From the NCBI RefSeq assembly GCF_026626745.1, contig NZ_JAPNJW010000001.1, positions 4,510,001 through 4,574,000 of the forward strand: a stretch of 64,000 nt of DNA, in the 5' to 3' direction. This DNA comes from Nannocystis sp. RBIL2 (lineage in GTDB: Bacteria > Myxococcota_A > Polyangia > Nannocystales > Nannocystaceae). Both the position numbers and the translations under genes were made by a program. Below the pieces are notes generated by a model. The model saw nothing but the letters and a program-made list of their open reading frames with translations, ran no database searches and was not told the DNA's origin. Shown here in pieces: positions 26,169-34,991 of the stretch (within the stretch, counting starts at the first letter, position 1; every line of letters starts with the position of its first letter).

Positions 26169-26579
26169 TCACGAGCTCACGAGCTCGTCGTAGCCGCGGC
26201 CCTTGAACTGGACGAGGCACACGCCGTGGCCCCACGGGTCGGCGAGCAGCGCCATGCGGCCCCACACTGCCTCGCGGATCGGCCCCTCGACCGTGGCGCC
26301 CTCGGCCTGCGCCCGCGCGAGCGCCGGCTCGATCACCTCGACCACGACGTCGAGATGGACCGGTGTCCAGTGGCGACCGTAGTCCCGCACCGCCGCGCCG
26401 ACCGGAGCGGCGGGAGTGCCGGCTGACTTTTCGAGCAGGTACAAAGGGACACCCGCGCCGAGCAGCTCGACCGCCCCGGGCCCGATCCGCCGACCCACGG
26501 TGAAGCCGAACGCGCGCACGTAAAACGCCTCGGCGGCGGAGACGTCGGGGACATCGATGTTGACGAGCAGGTCGGGCAT
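26169..26579 (-). CDS. VOC (glyoxalase/bleomycin-resistance) superfamily protein
   Basis: A 136-residue protein with two beta-alpha-beta-beta-beta halves: VNIDVPDVSAAEAFYVRAFGF at the start and VHLDVVVEVIEPALARAQAEGA in the second, then ALLADPWGHGVCLVQF near the end. The VOC fold uses paired modules to bind metals or sequester ligands. Metal ligands cannot be assigned with certainty. Substrate unknown. The ATG at 26579 is chosen over an extension to 26633 because the VOC core starts there. It is convergent with the kinase gene across the terminator at 26092. Confidence 0.85.
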   Translation of the reverse strand: MPDLLVNIDVPDVSAAEAFYVRAFGFTVGRRIGPGAVELLGAGVPLYLLEKSAGTPAAPVGAAVRDYGRHWTPVHLDVVVEVIEPALARAQAEGATVEGPIREAVWGRMALLADPWGHGVCLVQFKGRGYDELVSS

Positions 26580-26709
26580 CTCGCGGGAGATTACCGCAGA
26601 CCGCCGGCATGTCCGCGCCCATCGCTCGCACACGACCGGGTGGGTCGCGCGAGAGACACTCCGCCGATTCGTGATGCGACGATCGGCCCATGAATGGGTC
26701 GAGCCGCCG

Positions 26710-28401
26710 TCACCCTCGCGCGCGCAGGTGCGGTCGCGCCTGCGCGTAGCACCACGCGAGCACCAGCAGCAGCGGCACCAGGCTGAGCGGGCCCGGCAGG
26801 CCGAGCATGCGGCCGAGGTTGGCGGGCCCCGCGTAGCCGGTGTCGGTCGCCCAGATCCGCGGCCACGCGTGGCCCCACAGCGAGTCGCCGAATTGCGGCG
26901 CTTCGGGGGCTGCGGCGGCCAGCAGCAGGGTGAGCGCGCCCGAGATCAGCGCCAGACCGACGACCGCCCACGGGACCGCGCGGATCGCCGGGGCCAGCGC
27001 CAGCGCCAGGAACGGCAGCATCGGCACGCAGTGGCGCGGGCCGATCGCCGCGCCGCCGTCCCACATGTAATAGCCGGCGTTGAGCGCCAGGTAGAAGCCG
27101 ACCACCGCCAGGCACACGCATGCGACATGCCTCACCGGCCATGTCCCATCGACCATGCTCTTCGGGGCAGGCGGCCAGCCGCGCAGCTCACACGCCAGGC
27201 CCCAGGGCGCCAGCAGGAGCACCGGCGCGAGGTAGAACAGCCCGCGGTAGGCGCCGAACAGCAGCTCCAGCAGCACCCGCGGGTCGGGCGCGTGGATGCC
27301 GTAGTTGACGCGCATGCCCTCGGCGAACTCGGCCAGGTAGACGAAGTCGTAGCCGGTCTTGAGCGGGCCGCCGAACGCGACCGTGTGGTAGACGGCGAGA
27401 GCCGCGGCCGCCGGCACGCCGCCGAGCGCGGCCACTGCCGCGAAGCGAGGCCCGCGGTGCAGCCAGGCGAACAGCCACAGCAGCGCCACCGGCACCGCAG
27501 CCGGGTACTCGCACAGCACCGCCAGGCCGAGGCACATGCCTGTCCCGAAGGCCATGGTCCATCGACCCTGTCCCAGAAGGATGCCGGCGAACCCGAGCAG
27601 GAGCAGGTCGGCGCACAGCTGGTGGCCGTAGAAGGCCGAGCCGTAGATCAGCGCCGGCGTGGCGAGGGCGTAGGCGGCCGCCAGCAGCAGCGCGCCGGCC
27701 CGGTCGCCGAGGCGGCGCAGCGCCAGCAGATAGAGCGCCATGGCCCCGAGCACCGCGAACACGCCGACCGAGCCCACGCGGCTGACGTAGAGCGCGGTGC
27801 GGTAGGCCTGGTTATAGGCCAGGCGGTCGCCGGGGCGGCGGGCCGCGGGGTCGCGGTTCGGATCGCGGGGGTCGAGCGGGACCAGGCGGACGTCGGGCGG
27901 CTCGGCCCCGACCAGGCGCCGCGCCCCGTGGTAGAGCGCATAAGCCGGTACCGCCAGCAGCGAGGTGCCGGGCGCCTTGTCGCTGTAGAAGTGGCCGTCG
28001 CGATGGCTCTTGTCGCCGGTGGTCGCGTGGTAGTCGTCGATGACGGTCGTGCCCTGCTCGACCAGCGCGCGCGTCAGCGCCAGGCGCGAGTTCTGGTTCC
28101 ACGCCGGGGGGCCCGAGAAGTACGACGTCGCCGCCAGCACCGCCACCGCCAGCGGGAGCAGCACCGGCGCCTCCGCCTTCACCAGCGCGCGCAAGCTCGC
28201 GTCTCGCCGGCGCACGCCGTCACCGGCATCTGGCGCCGCGGGTGTCGCAACGACGCGGTCACCCGCGCTTTGCCGGCCCGCGCGGTCGCTATCACCAGCA
28301 CCTGGCGCCGCGCGCTCGTCTGTGGCCGTCGCCAGCGCTTCGGCGCGCTCCGGCCCGGCCTGCGCCGGCCGCGGGTCGCCGGTGCCTGGCCCTGCGGACA
28401 T
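26710..28401 (-). CDS. Polytopic membrane protein, glycosyltransferase-like
   Basis: The 563-residue protein has a Ser/Pro/Ala-rich cytoplasmic N-terminus (about 1-55) and then ten or more hydrophobic helices. A loop after the first helix has the NSR...DDYHATTGDKS region and SDKAPGTS, as in family-39-like membrane glycosyltransferases that use lipid-linked sugars. It begins 5 bp after the stop of the kinase gene; the start ATG lies inside an ACATGTCC repeat. It sits next to a UGM-like flavoprotein, a GT2 and a deacetylase, so a role in envelope glycan or lipid glycosylation is likely. Two further dispersed hairpins lie within it (27122-27165 and 27537-27590). Confidence 0.75.
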   Translation of the reverse strand: MSAGPGTGDPRPAQAGPERAEALATATDERAAPGAGDSDRAGRQSAGDRVVATPAAPDAGDGVRRRDASLRALVKAEAPVLLPLAVAVLAATSYFSGPPAWNQNSRLALTRALVEQGTTVIDDYHATTGDKSHRDGHFYSDKAPGTSLLAVPAYALYHGARRLVGAEPPDVRLVPLDPRDPNRDPAARRPGDRLAYNQAYRTALYVSRVGSVGVFAVLGAMALYLLALRRLGDRAGALLLAAAYALATPALIYGSAFYGHQLCADLLLLGFAGILLGQGRWTMAFGTGMCLGLAVLCEYPAAVPVALLWLFAWLHRGPRFAAVAALGGVPAAAALAVYHTVAFGGPLKTGYDFVYLAEFAEGMRVNYGIHAPDPRVLLELLFGAYRGLFYLAPVLLLAPWGLACELRGWPPAPKSMVDGTWPVRHVACVCLAVVGFYLALNAGYYMWDGGAAIGPRHCVPMLPFLALALAPAIRAVPWAVVGLALISGALTLLLAAAAPEAPQFGDSLWGHAWPRIWATDTGYAGPANLGRMLGLPGPLSLVPLLLVLAWCYAQARPHLRARG

Positions 28402-28406
28402 GTCCC

Positions 28407-29354
28407 TCAGACCATGGCCCGACCGCTGGCCTCGACCACCAGCGCCCCCAGCTCCTGCTGGGCGCGCTCGGCGGCGGTCGCCTCGGGGCACTGGGCCAGG
28501 CGCTGCAGCACCTGGTACGCGTTGGCGTAGCGGCGCGCCGGATCGCGGTCGAGGTTCTTGCGCACGATCTCGGCCAGCTTCGGCGACAGCCCGGGCAGGC
28601 GGCGGCTCGGGTGGCCGGCGTCGAACTTGACGATCGCGTCCATCGTCTTGAGGTCGTCGTCGGCCTTGAAGCAGCGCTGGCCCTTCAGCATCTCCCACAG
28701 CATCACGGCCAGGCCGAAGATGTCCGAAGAGACAGTCGCGGCGGCCGTCCCGACCACCCGCTCCGGGGCCATGTAGGCCTTCGAACCGGCCTGGGACATG
28801 TCGCTCTCGCGGGCCAGCCAGATGCTGGTGGCGGAGTTGTAGTCGGCCAGCATGACCTGGCCGGTGCGCGACAGCAGCACGTTGGCCGGGCAGATGTCGC
28901 GGTGGACCACATTGAGCTCGACCAGCTTGCCCTTGTCGTCGGTCTCGGCGGTGTGCACGTGGTGCAGCGCGTCGGCCAGCTGGCCCATGATGTAGACCGC
29001 GATCTCCTTGCTGACACCGCGCGGGCTGCCGACGTCGTGGCCGAGCAGCACGGACAGGTCGCAGCCGTCGATCGCGTCGAGGACGAGATAGCGCACGCCG
29101 TTCTGCGCGCCCTCGGCGTGCGCGCTCGGGATGCCCGGGTGATTGAACGCCTGATAGAGGCGGATCTCGTGCTCGAATTGGGCCGCCAATATCGCGTGCT
29201 CGGGGCCCGAGCCCGACGGCAACAGCTTGACGACGTAGGACGGCGGCGCCGCCTCCGGGTCGTCCTCGTGGCGCGCGAGGAACAAGTGGAACACCGAGCT
29301 GCGCACCGCGAGCGGCCGGACCAGACGGAACTTGCCGAGACTCTGGAGCTCCAT
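28407..29354 (-). CDS. Ser/Thr protein kinase with DYN in place of DFG
   Basis: The 315-residue kinase has Lys43 in YVVKLLP, catalytic loop HRDICPANVL (His151-Arg152-Asp153), DYN at 171-173 where DFG is usual, and AYMAPER. The metal-binding Asp is kept, so activity is plausible, but the Gly-rich loop region is poor (LAVRSSVFHLFL). No membrane segment. The gene is followed within 5 bp by the membrane glycosyltransferase-like gene and is divergent from the flavoprotein gene, so it may control glycan assembly. ATG 29354 is preferred over 29444, which overlaps the divergent gene. Confidence 0.85.
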   Translation of the reverse strand: MELQSLGKFRLVRPLAVRSSVFHLFLARHEDDPEAAPPSYVVKLLPSGSGPEHAILAAQFEHEIRLYQAFNHPGIPSAHAEGAQNGVRYLVLDAIDGCDLSVLLGHDVGSPRGVSKEIAVYIMGQLADALHHVHTAETDDKGKLVELNVVHRDICPANVLLSRTGQVMLADYNSATSIWLARESDMSQAGSKAYMAPERVVGTAAATVSSDIFGLAVMLWEMLKGQRCFKADDDLKTMDAIVKFDAGHPSRRLPGLSPKLAEIVRKNLDRDPARRYANAYQVLQRLAQCPEATAAERAQQELGALVVEASGRAMV

Positions 29355-29442
29355 GGACGAGCTGAGTGTGCCGCCCGCAGATCCGCGTGTCCATCGCCGA
29401 GTGCGAGGCGCCGCCCGCCGGGACCTGCTACAAGAGCGGCCC

Positions 29443-30777
29443 ATGTCATCGCCCCCGCGAACGCCGCTCGTGGTGCTGGGAGCCGGCCTGACCGGGCTCT
29501 CGGCGGCCTGGCATGCGCGCGGGCCGGTGCTGCTGGTCGAGCGCGAGGCTCGCGTCGGCGGCCACGCCCGCAGCTATCGCCGCGACGGCTTCACCTTCGA
29601 CGTCACCGGGCACTGGCTGCACCTGCGCGACCCGTCGATAAAGACGCTGGTCGAGGGTCTGTTCGGGCCCGGCGAGCTCGCCACAGTGGCGCGTCGCACC
29701 TGCATCCACAGCCACGGCGTGCAGCTGCCCTACCCGTTCCAGGCCAACCTGCACGGCCTGCCGCTCGAGGTGGTGCAGGAGTGCCTGGTCGGCTACGTGG
29801 CGGCGTGCGAGCAGGCGGCGAGGGGCGCGCCGGAGCCGCAGACCTTCGTCGGCTTCGCCGAGGCCCGCTTCGGCGCCGGGATCGCCAAGCACTTCTTCGT
29901 CCCGTACAACCGCAAGTTGTGGGGTGAGCACCTCGAGCGGCTGACCGCCGATTGGGTCTCGCGCTACATCCCGATCCCCGACACCGCGCAGGTGATCGGC
30001 GGGGCCATCGGCCTGTCGCAGGAGGGCCTCGGCTACAACGCCAGCTTCCTCGTCCCCACGGCCGGGGGCATCGACGCGGTGCCGGAGCGAATGCGCGCGG
30101 GTCTCGCCAGCCGGCCGGAGGTCGAGCTGCGGTTCGGCAGCGACATCGACGAGGTCGACGTCGTCGGTCGGCGGATCAAGCTCGGCGCCGAGGCCGACTG
30201 GCGCAGCTACGACGCGCTCGTCTCGAGCATCCCCCTGCCCGAGCTGGTGCGCCGGATCCCCGCCGCCCCGGCGGAGATTCGCGACGCCGCCGGCGCCCTG
30301 CGCCACGTCCGCTGGCGCTACCTCGACATCGCCGTCGGCGCCCCCGCGCCGTGCGACTATCACTGGGTCTACGTGCCCGAGCCGCGCCTGCCCTTCTTCC
30401 GCGTCGGCGTCTACTCGAACGCCGCCCCGCGCATGGCTCCGGCCGGCTGCAGCGGGCTGTACGTCGAGCTGAACGAGCGGACAGGTCCGATCGACCTCGC
30501 CGGCGTCTACGCCGGCCTCGTCGAGGTCGGGGCGCTGCGCGCGGCCGAGGACGTCCGCTTCGTCGAGGTCCGCGTGGTCGAGCACGCCTACGTCGTGTTC
30601 GACGCCGCCTACGCCGCTGCTCGCGCCGCGATCCTCGGCTGGCTCGAAGGACAGGGCATCCACAGCTGCGGCCGCTACGGCGGGTGGATCTACAACAGCA
30701 TGGAAGATTGTCTGCTGGCCGGGCGCGCCGCCAGCGAGTGGGCGGCCGCGCGGCTCGCCGGACAGGAGCCGCGATGA
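29443..30777 (+). CDS. FAD-dependent oxidoreductase, UDP-galactopyranose mutase-like
   Basis: The 444-residue protein opens with a dinucleotide-binding motif (GAGLTGLSAAW at 13-23, then VEREARVGGHARSY), DVTGHWLHLRD, and the UGM/amine-oxidase-like regions PYNRKLWG and FLVPTAGG. The C-terminal GRYGGWIYNSMED closes the FAD site. Relatives are often called protoporphyrinogen-oxidase-like or NAD(P)/FAD-dependent; in polysaccharide clusters they act on sugar nucleotides. The stop overlaps the GT2 start by ATGA. It starts 88 bp from the divergent kinase. Confidence 0.85.
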   Translation: MSSPPRTPLVVLGAGLTGLSAAWHARGPVLLVEREARVGGHARSYRRDGFTFDVTGHWLHLRDPSIKTLVEGLFGPGELATVARRTCIHSHGVQLPYPFQANLHGLPLEVVQECLVGYVAACEQAARGAPEPQTFVGFAEARFGAGIAKHFFVPYNRKLWGEHLERLTADWVSRYIPIPDTAQVIGGAIGLSQEGLGYNASFLVPTAGGIDAVPERMRAGLASRPEVELRFGSDIDEVDVVGRRIKLGAEADWRSYDALVSSIPLPELVRRIPAAPAEIRDAAGALRHVRWRYLDIAVGAPAPCDYHWVYVPEPRLPFFRVGVYSNAAPRMAPAGCSGLYVELNERTGPIDLAGVYAGLVEVGALRAAEDVRFVEVRVVEHAYVVFDAAYAAARAAILGWLEGQGIHSCGRYGGWIYNSMEDCLLAGRAASEWAAARLAGQEPR

Positions 30778-31511
30778 GCGAGTCGTCCGCGAGGCCCGAG
30801 GTCAGCGTCGTCATCCCCGTCTACAACGAGGAGGCGATCCTCCGCGACAGCGTGCAGGGCCTCGTCCGCGGTCTCGACGCTCAGGGCCTGTCGTTCGAGC
30901 TGTGGCTGGCGGAGAACGGCAGCCGCGACCGCACCCGCGAGATCGCGGCCGAGCTCGCCGCTCTCGATCCGCGGGTGAAGTGGTTCTCGTGCCCCTCGCC
31001 CAACTACGGCGCCGCGTTGCGCATGGCGATCGAGCAAGCGGCCGGCGAGTTCGTCCTCTGCGAGGAGATCGATCTCTGCGACCTCGACTTCCACCGGCGC
31101 GCGCTGGCGCTGCTGCGCGCGGGCGCGGCCGACCTCGTCGTCGGTTCGAAGGCGATGCCGGGGGCGCACGATCGTCGGCCGCTCGGTCGGCGCGCCGCCA
31201 CGCGGGCCTACAACGGCCTGCTCCGGGTCACGCTCGGCTATCGCGGCACCGACACGCACGGGCTCAAGGCGTTCCGCCGCGCGGCGCTGCTGCCGGTGGT
31301 GGCGCGCTGCATCGTCGGTCACGACGTGTTCGCCTCGGAACTGGTGATCCGGGCCCAGCGCGACGGCGTGCCGATCACCGAGATCCCGGTCGAGCTGGAA
31401 GAGAAGCGCGCGCCGTCGATCCACCTGGCGCGGCGGGTGCCGCGGGTGTTGAAGAACCTGGCGCGCCTGATGGCCGCGATCCACCTCGGGCGCGGCGCGA
31501 AGGAGCGGTGA
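30774..31511 (+). CDS. Family 2 glycosyltransferase
   Basis: The 245-residue protein has the GT-A start SVVIPVYNEE (11-20), LAENGSRDRT, GAALRMAIEQA and an acidic EEIDLCD where GT2 enzymes have their DxD-type metal site. The build fits dolichyl-phosphate mannose synthase-like or undecaprenyl-phosphate glycosyltransferases without membrane helices. Overlaps at both ends (ATGA with the flavoprotein, TGATG with the deacetylase) show one operon. It may supply lipid-linked sugar to the membrane glycosyltransferase on the other strand; that is inference. Confidence 0.9.
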   Translation: MSESSARPEVSVVIPVYNEEAILRDSVQGLVRGLDAQGLSFELWLAENGSRDRTREIAAELAALDPRVKWFSCPSPNYGAALRMAIEQAAGEFVLCEEIDLCDLDFHRRALALLRAGAADLVVGSKAMPGAHDRRPLGRRAATRAYNGLLRVTLGYRGTDTHGLKAFRRAALLPVVARCIVGHDVFASELVIRAQRDGVPITEIPVELEEKRAPSIHLARRVPRVLKNLARLMAAIHLGRGAKER

Positions 31512-32404
31512 TGACGACCGAGCTGCGCGGCACGATCCTCAGCGTCGACCTCGACGACCTCGCTTGCTACCACGCGATCCACGGCCTGCCGCCGCCGACG
31601 CCGGAGCAGGCCGACGTGGTGCTCGGGCGCTGCTTGCCGCGCCTCCTCCGGCTGTTCGGCGAGACCGGCGCGCGCGCCACCTTCTTCGTCGTCGGCCGCG
31701 ACCTCGAGCGCGACATGAACGGTCCCGGCCACGGCGCCGCGCTGCTCGGCCTGGCCGCGCAGTCGGGGCACGAGCTCGCCAACCACAGCTACAGCCACGC
31801 CTACGATCTGGTCGACTGGCCTTCGGGACAGGTTTATCGCGACCTGCGGCGCTGCGACGACCTCTTGCGCAAGCTCGGCGCCGAGCCGCGGGGCTTCCGC
31901 GCGCCGGGTTATTGCCACGACGAGCTGCTGCTGCAACAGGTCGGCGCGCTCGGCTACCGCTACGACAGCTCGCTGTTGCCGTCGCTGCCGTACTACGCGG
32001 CCAAGCTGGCGGCCATGGCGTGGATCCGCGTGCGCGGGCGGCGGTCGCAGTCGCGGGCTCGCGGCCTGCGGAGCTTCGTCGGGCCGGCGCACCCGTACTA
32101 TCGGGCCGACGTCGGCATGTGGGAGGTGCCGATCAGCGTCAGCCCGCTGCTGCGCCTGCCGATGGTCGGGACCTTCGTGCTGCGCGGCGGCCCGCTCTAC
32201 CGTGAGGCGCTGCGGCTGCCCGCGCTGCACCTCGAGCTGCACGCGCTCGATCTCGCCGACCCCGACAACGACCCGATCGATCCCGCGCTGCGCAAGCGGC
32301 AGCCCGAGCTGCGGACCCCGCTGGAGCAGCGGCTCGCGCGCCTGCGCGAGCTGATCAAACGGCGGGGAGGGGCGACTTCGATCGCCGCCGCGTTCGGGTC
32401 CTAG
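31511..32404 (+). CDS. Polysaccharide deacetylase family protein
   Basis: The 297-residue NodB-like protein starts ILSVDLDDLACYH, where the Asp pair serves as catalytic base and metal ligand, followed by RATFFVVG, the metal His motif HELANHSYSH (His92 and His96), and GFRAPGYCHDE. It resembles the exopolysaccharide-locus deacetylases. There is no signal peptide, so it may act in the cytoplasm on a lipid-linked intermediate. It is last in the flavoprotein-GT2-deacetylase operon. Its last 50 bp overlap the convergent RNase H gene. Confidence 0.88.
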   Translation: MTTELRGTILSVDLDDLACYHAIHGLPPPTPEQADVVLGRCLPRLLRLFGETGARATFFVVGRDLERDMNGPGHGAALLGLAAQSGHELANHSYSHAYDLVDWPSGQVYRDLRRCDDLLRKLGAEPRGFRAPGYCHDELLLQQVGALGYRYDSSLLPSLPYYAAKLAAMAWIRVRGRRSQSRARGLRSFVGPAHPYYRADVGMWEVPISVSPLLRLPMVGTFVLRGGPLYREALRLPALHLELHALDLADPDNDPIDPALRKRQPELRTPLEQRLARLRELIKRRGGATSIAAAFGS

Positions 32405-33068
32405 AGTCCTCGCGGCGGACGGCCATGGTCGCCAGCTGGTCGGCCTCTTCGTTGCCCGACTGGCCGGCGTGGCCGCGCACCTTGAGCAGCTCGACGGCGG
32501 TGAACTCGCCGAGCTTCTCCTTGATCTTCTCGATCAGCTCGAGGTTGGCCTTGGCCTTCCAGCCGCCGACCAGCACGCCGAGGCTCCAGCCGCTGTCGGT
32601 GTAGAGGAGGACGTGCGCGTCCTTGTCCTCGGGGCGCAGCATCTCGAGCGCGCGCAGGATGGCCGTCAGCTCGGCGACGTTGTTGGTGCCCTCGCCGATG
32701 AACTCGCTGTGCTCGACGGCATCTTCGCCGCGCTCGATGAGCACGCCGATGCCGGCCGGGCCGGGGTTGCCGCTGCAGGCGCCGTCGGTATGAATGATGA
32801 TGGTGGCGTCGGTCGGCGCGCGGGTCGGCTCCTCGCGAACTACCTGAACAGTCGCCACGGGGGTCGGCGTCCCCGAGAAGGCGTCGTCAGAGAGGATCTC
32901 GGTATCGTCCGGAATCTCGATGAGATTCTCGGGCGTGGCGCGATAGGACTTGCTGGCCCCCAGGCGGTAGCGCATCTCGATCCGGCCGCGGTGGACGATG
33001 GGCTTGCCGGACGCGAGGACGCGAACGAACACTGTTTGATCCTTGAAAACGAAGCGTTTCCACGCCAT
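32355..33068 (-). CDS. rnhA: Ribonuclease HI with N-terminal extension
   Basis: The 237-residue protein contains RNase HI at about 88-220: IHTDGACSGNPGPAG (Asp95), NNVAELTAIL (Glu133), LLYTDSGW (Asp158), and RGHAGQSGNEEAD (His200, Asp210), so all four acidic residues are present. It cleaves RNA in RNA-DNA hybrids. About 85 N-terminal residues (opening MAWKRFVFKDQTVF, with a predicted beta pattern) have no match I recognise and do not look like the eukaryotic hybrid-binding domain. The C-terminus is Arg/Ser-rich. The gene end overlaps the convergent deacetylase by 50 bp. Confidence 0.92.
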   Translation of the reverse strand: MAWKRFVFKDQTVFVRVLASGKPIVHRGRIEMRYRLGASKSYRATPENLIEIPDDTEILSDDAFSGTPTPVATVQVVREEPTRAPTDATIIIHTDGACSGNPGPAGIGVLIERGEDAVEHSEFIGEGTNNVAELTAILRALEMLRPEDKDAHVLLYTDSGWSLGVLVGGWKAKANLELIEKIKEKLGEFTAVELLKVRGHAGQSGNEEADQLATMAVRREDSRTRTRRRSKSPLPAV

Positions 33069-33211
33069 GTGCGAGCTCCAACCAGGCCACCGAGCGGCCG
33101 CTGGTTCCGCTGCAGCGTACGGCCGCGCTGCAGAATTGGGCAGATTGGATCACTATGGACCGACAGGCGGAAAGACACATCCTCTCCCGGCCTGTACCCG
33201 GGTTATTTTGG

Positions 33212-33240
33212 TTGATCGATTAAAATTCGTGGCGTATTAG
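33212..33240 (+). promoter_or_regulatory. Possible promoter of the lipoprotein gene at 33250
   Basis: TTGATC (33212-33217) and TATTAG (33235-33240) have 17-bp spacing in an unusually AT-rich patch. With the start at 33250 the transcript would be almost leaderless, which weakens the call. Confidence 0.35.
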
Positions 33241-33249
33241 TGCCCCGCT

Positions 33250-34302
33250 ATGAAGCGGACGATCCTCACGACCCTCGCTGCCACTGCGCTCCTCGCGATC
33301 CCCGCCTGCAAGGGCGGAGCGAGCGCCGCCGGCGGCAAGCTCATCCCTGAGCAAGCCACCATCATGGCCGGCATCGACGTCGGCGGCTTGCTCAAGAGCA
33401 AGCTGTACGCCGACAACAAGGCCATCGCCGAGTCGCAGGCCGGTTACAAGGAAGTTGTCGAGGCCGCGAAGGCCTGCAACCTCGATCCCGAGAAGGCGAT
33501 CACTTCCGTCCTGGTCGGCACCGACGCGAAGGACGGCGTCTCGGTCGTGATCACCGGCACCGGTATCGGCGACGAGAAGAACCTGACCTGTATCGCCGAC
33601 AAGGCCAAGGAGAAGAACGGCGGCAAGGTCCCGTTCACGATCGCCGACGAGGGTGGCAAGAAGGCGCTCAAGTTCGATGACGGCACCGGCTACATCGTCG
33701 ACGCCGGCACCGTCGTGATCGCCAGCAAGCCGTGGGCCGCCGCGGTCAAGGATCTGGTCGACGGCAAGGGCAAGGCCGCCGTCGATGGTCCGCACAAGGA
33801 TCTGTTCACCCGCGCCGACCAGAGCCGCCACATTTGGTTCGCGGGCGTCGCCCCCGAGCAGCTCGCCGGCATGGCGAAGGCGCAGGGCCAGGTCGACGTG
33901 AAGGACTTCTCGGGCTCGATCGACCTCAGCGACGGCCTCGGCGTCAAGCTCGCCGCCGGCCTCGGCTCGGCCGAGCAGGCCTCGGGCCTCAAGAAGAAGG
34001 CCGACGAGGCGCTGCCGATGGCGAAGATGGGCCTGGCGATGGTCGGCCTGCCCGCCACGGTCGCCGACACCGTCAAGATCGACGCCAAGGACGCCCTCCT
34101 CAGCTTCGAGATCTCGCTGAGCGCCAGCGACCTCAAGACGCTGCAGGAGAAGGCTGGCGGCCTCGGTGGCCTCGTCGGCGGCGGCGCCGGTGGCCCGCCC
34201 CCCTCGGCCGAGCCGGCCATCCCGCCCCCGGCCGCTCCAGCTGACCCGGCTGCCGCTCCGGCCGCGCCCCCGGCCGACCCGGCCGCCGCGCCCGCGCACT
34301 GA
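33250..34302 (+). CDS. Lipoprotein of unknown function with Pro/Ala tail
   Basis: The 350-residue protein has a signal peptide with lipobox IPAC (Cys20), a Lys/Asp-rich mixed alpha-beta body with three further cysteines, and a C-terminal tail of about 45 residues of Gly, Pro and Ala. No family motif is recognised. Base composition is somewhat richer in AAG codons than its neighbours, which suggests strong expression. A perfect 13-bp terminator follows. Confidence 0.75.
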   Translation: MKRTILTTLAATALLAIPACKGGASAAGGKLIPEQATIMAGIDVGGLLKSKLYADNKAIAESQAGYKEVVEAAKACNLDPEKAITSVLVGTDAKDGVSVVITGTGIGDEKNLTCIADKAKEKNGGKVPFTIADEGGKKALKFDDGTGYIVDAGTVVIASKPWAAAVKDLVDGKGKAAVDGPHKDLFTRADQSRHIWFAGVAPEQLAGMAKAQGQVDVKDFSGSIDLSDGLGVKLAAGLGSAEQASGLKKKADEALPMAKMGLAMVGLPATVADTVKIDAKDALLSFEISLSASDLKTLQEKAGGLGGLVGGGAGGPPPSAEPAIPPPAAPADPAAAPAAPPADPAAAPAH

Positions 34303-34352
34303 GCCCCGTCGCCGCGCGCTTGCGCCGCGGCCGTGGATCCTCTAAAGAGTCC

Positions 34353-34391
34353 CGGCCCTCTCGACTCCGCGTCGAGAGGGCCGCTCCTTTT
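34353..34391 (+). terminator. Strong intrinsic terminator after the lipoprotein gene
   Basis: CGGCCCTCTCGAC and GTCGAGAGGGCCG form a perfect 13-bp stem with a TCCGC loop, followed by CTCCTTTT. Confidence 0.88.
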
Positions 34392-34469
34392 CGGGCCTGT
34401 CCACACCGGTCAGGCCCGGACAACCACCTTCGTAGCTGCTGATGGCGGCGAACATCGAGGCGGATCGCA

Positions 34470-34904
34470 ATGCCCAAGACCACACCCCTGCAACACGTCA
34501 AGAAGCTCTTCGGTTCCAAGGACCAACTCGTCGCCCGCGTGGCCGAGCTCCTGCCCAGCTCGTTCTCGGGCGAGTCGGCCGAGGACTTCAAGAAGCGCCT
34601 GAAGTACGTCGCCAACAGCAAGCTCATCCGCCTCGTCGAGATCGGTGAGCAGGCCAAGAAGCTGGGCGGCGTCCAGGCCATCGTCGACAAGATCGCCGAG
34701 CTCAAGGGCCAGGCCAAGGACAAGGACTTCAAGGCCGCGCTCGCCAAGTTCAGCCTGCCCAGCCTCGTCGACCTGCACCAGAGCCTGACCCGCAAGGCCA
34801 AGAAGGCGCCGGCCGAGGCCAAGCAGCCCGAGGCCAAGAAGCCCGAGGCCAAGAAGCCCGAGGCCAAGAAGACCGAGAAGAAGGCCGAGAAGAAGAAGGC
34901 CTGA
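34470..34904 (+). CDS. Small Lys-rich protein with KPEAKK repeats
   Basis: A 144-residue protein. Residues 1-110 look helical and amphipathic (HVKKLFGSKDQLVARVAELL). The last 35 residues are Lys/Ala/Glu/Pro repeats (KPEAKK three times, then KKAEKKKA), as in histone H1-like tails. It may bind nucleic acid, but no known family is recognised. It stands alone between two terminators, a sign of an independent and possibly abundant transcript. Confidence 0.75.
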   Translation: MPKTTPLQHVKKLFGSKDQLVARVAELLPSSFSGESAEDFKKRLKYVANSKLIRLVEIGEQAKKLGGVQAIVDKIAELKGQAKDKDFKAALAKFSLPSLVDLHQSLTRKAKKAPAEAKQPEAKKPEAKKPEAKKTEKKAEKKKA

Positions 34905-34930
34905 GCGCCTGTCTGAAGGGACAGCCCAGG

Positions 34931-34967
34931 AGGGCCGCGGCACATCGCCGCGGCCCTTCGCGCTTTC
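34931..34967. terminator. Terminator between convergent genes
   Basis: AGGGCCGCGG (34931-34940) and CCGCGGCCCT (34948-34957) form a perfect 10-bp stem with a 7-nt loop, followed by TCGCGCTTT. A CTGTCT-GAAG-GGACAG copy of the dispersed hairpin lies just before it (34910-34925). Confidence 0.7.
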
Positions 34968-34991
34968 GGGACCCGAGCGCGCGCCTGGTCG

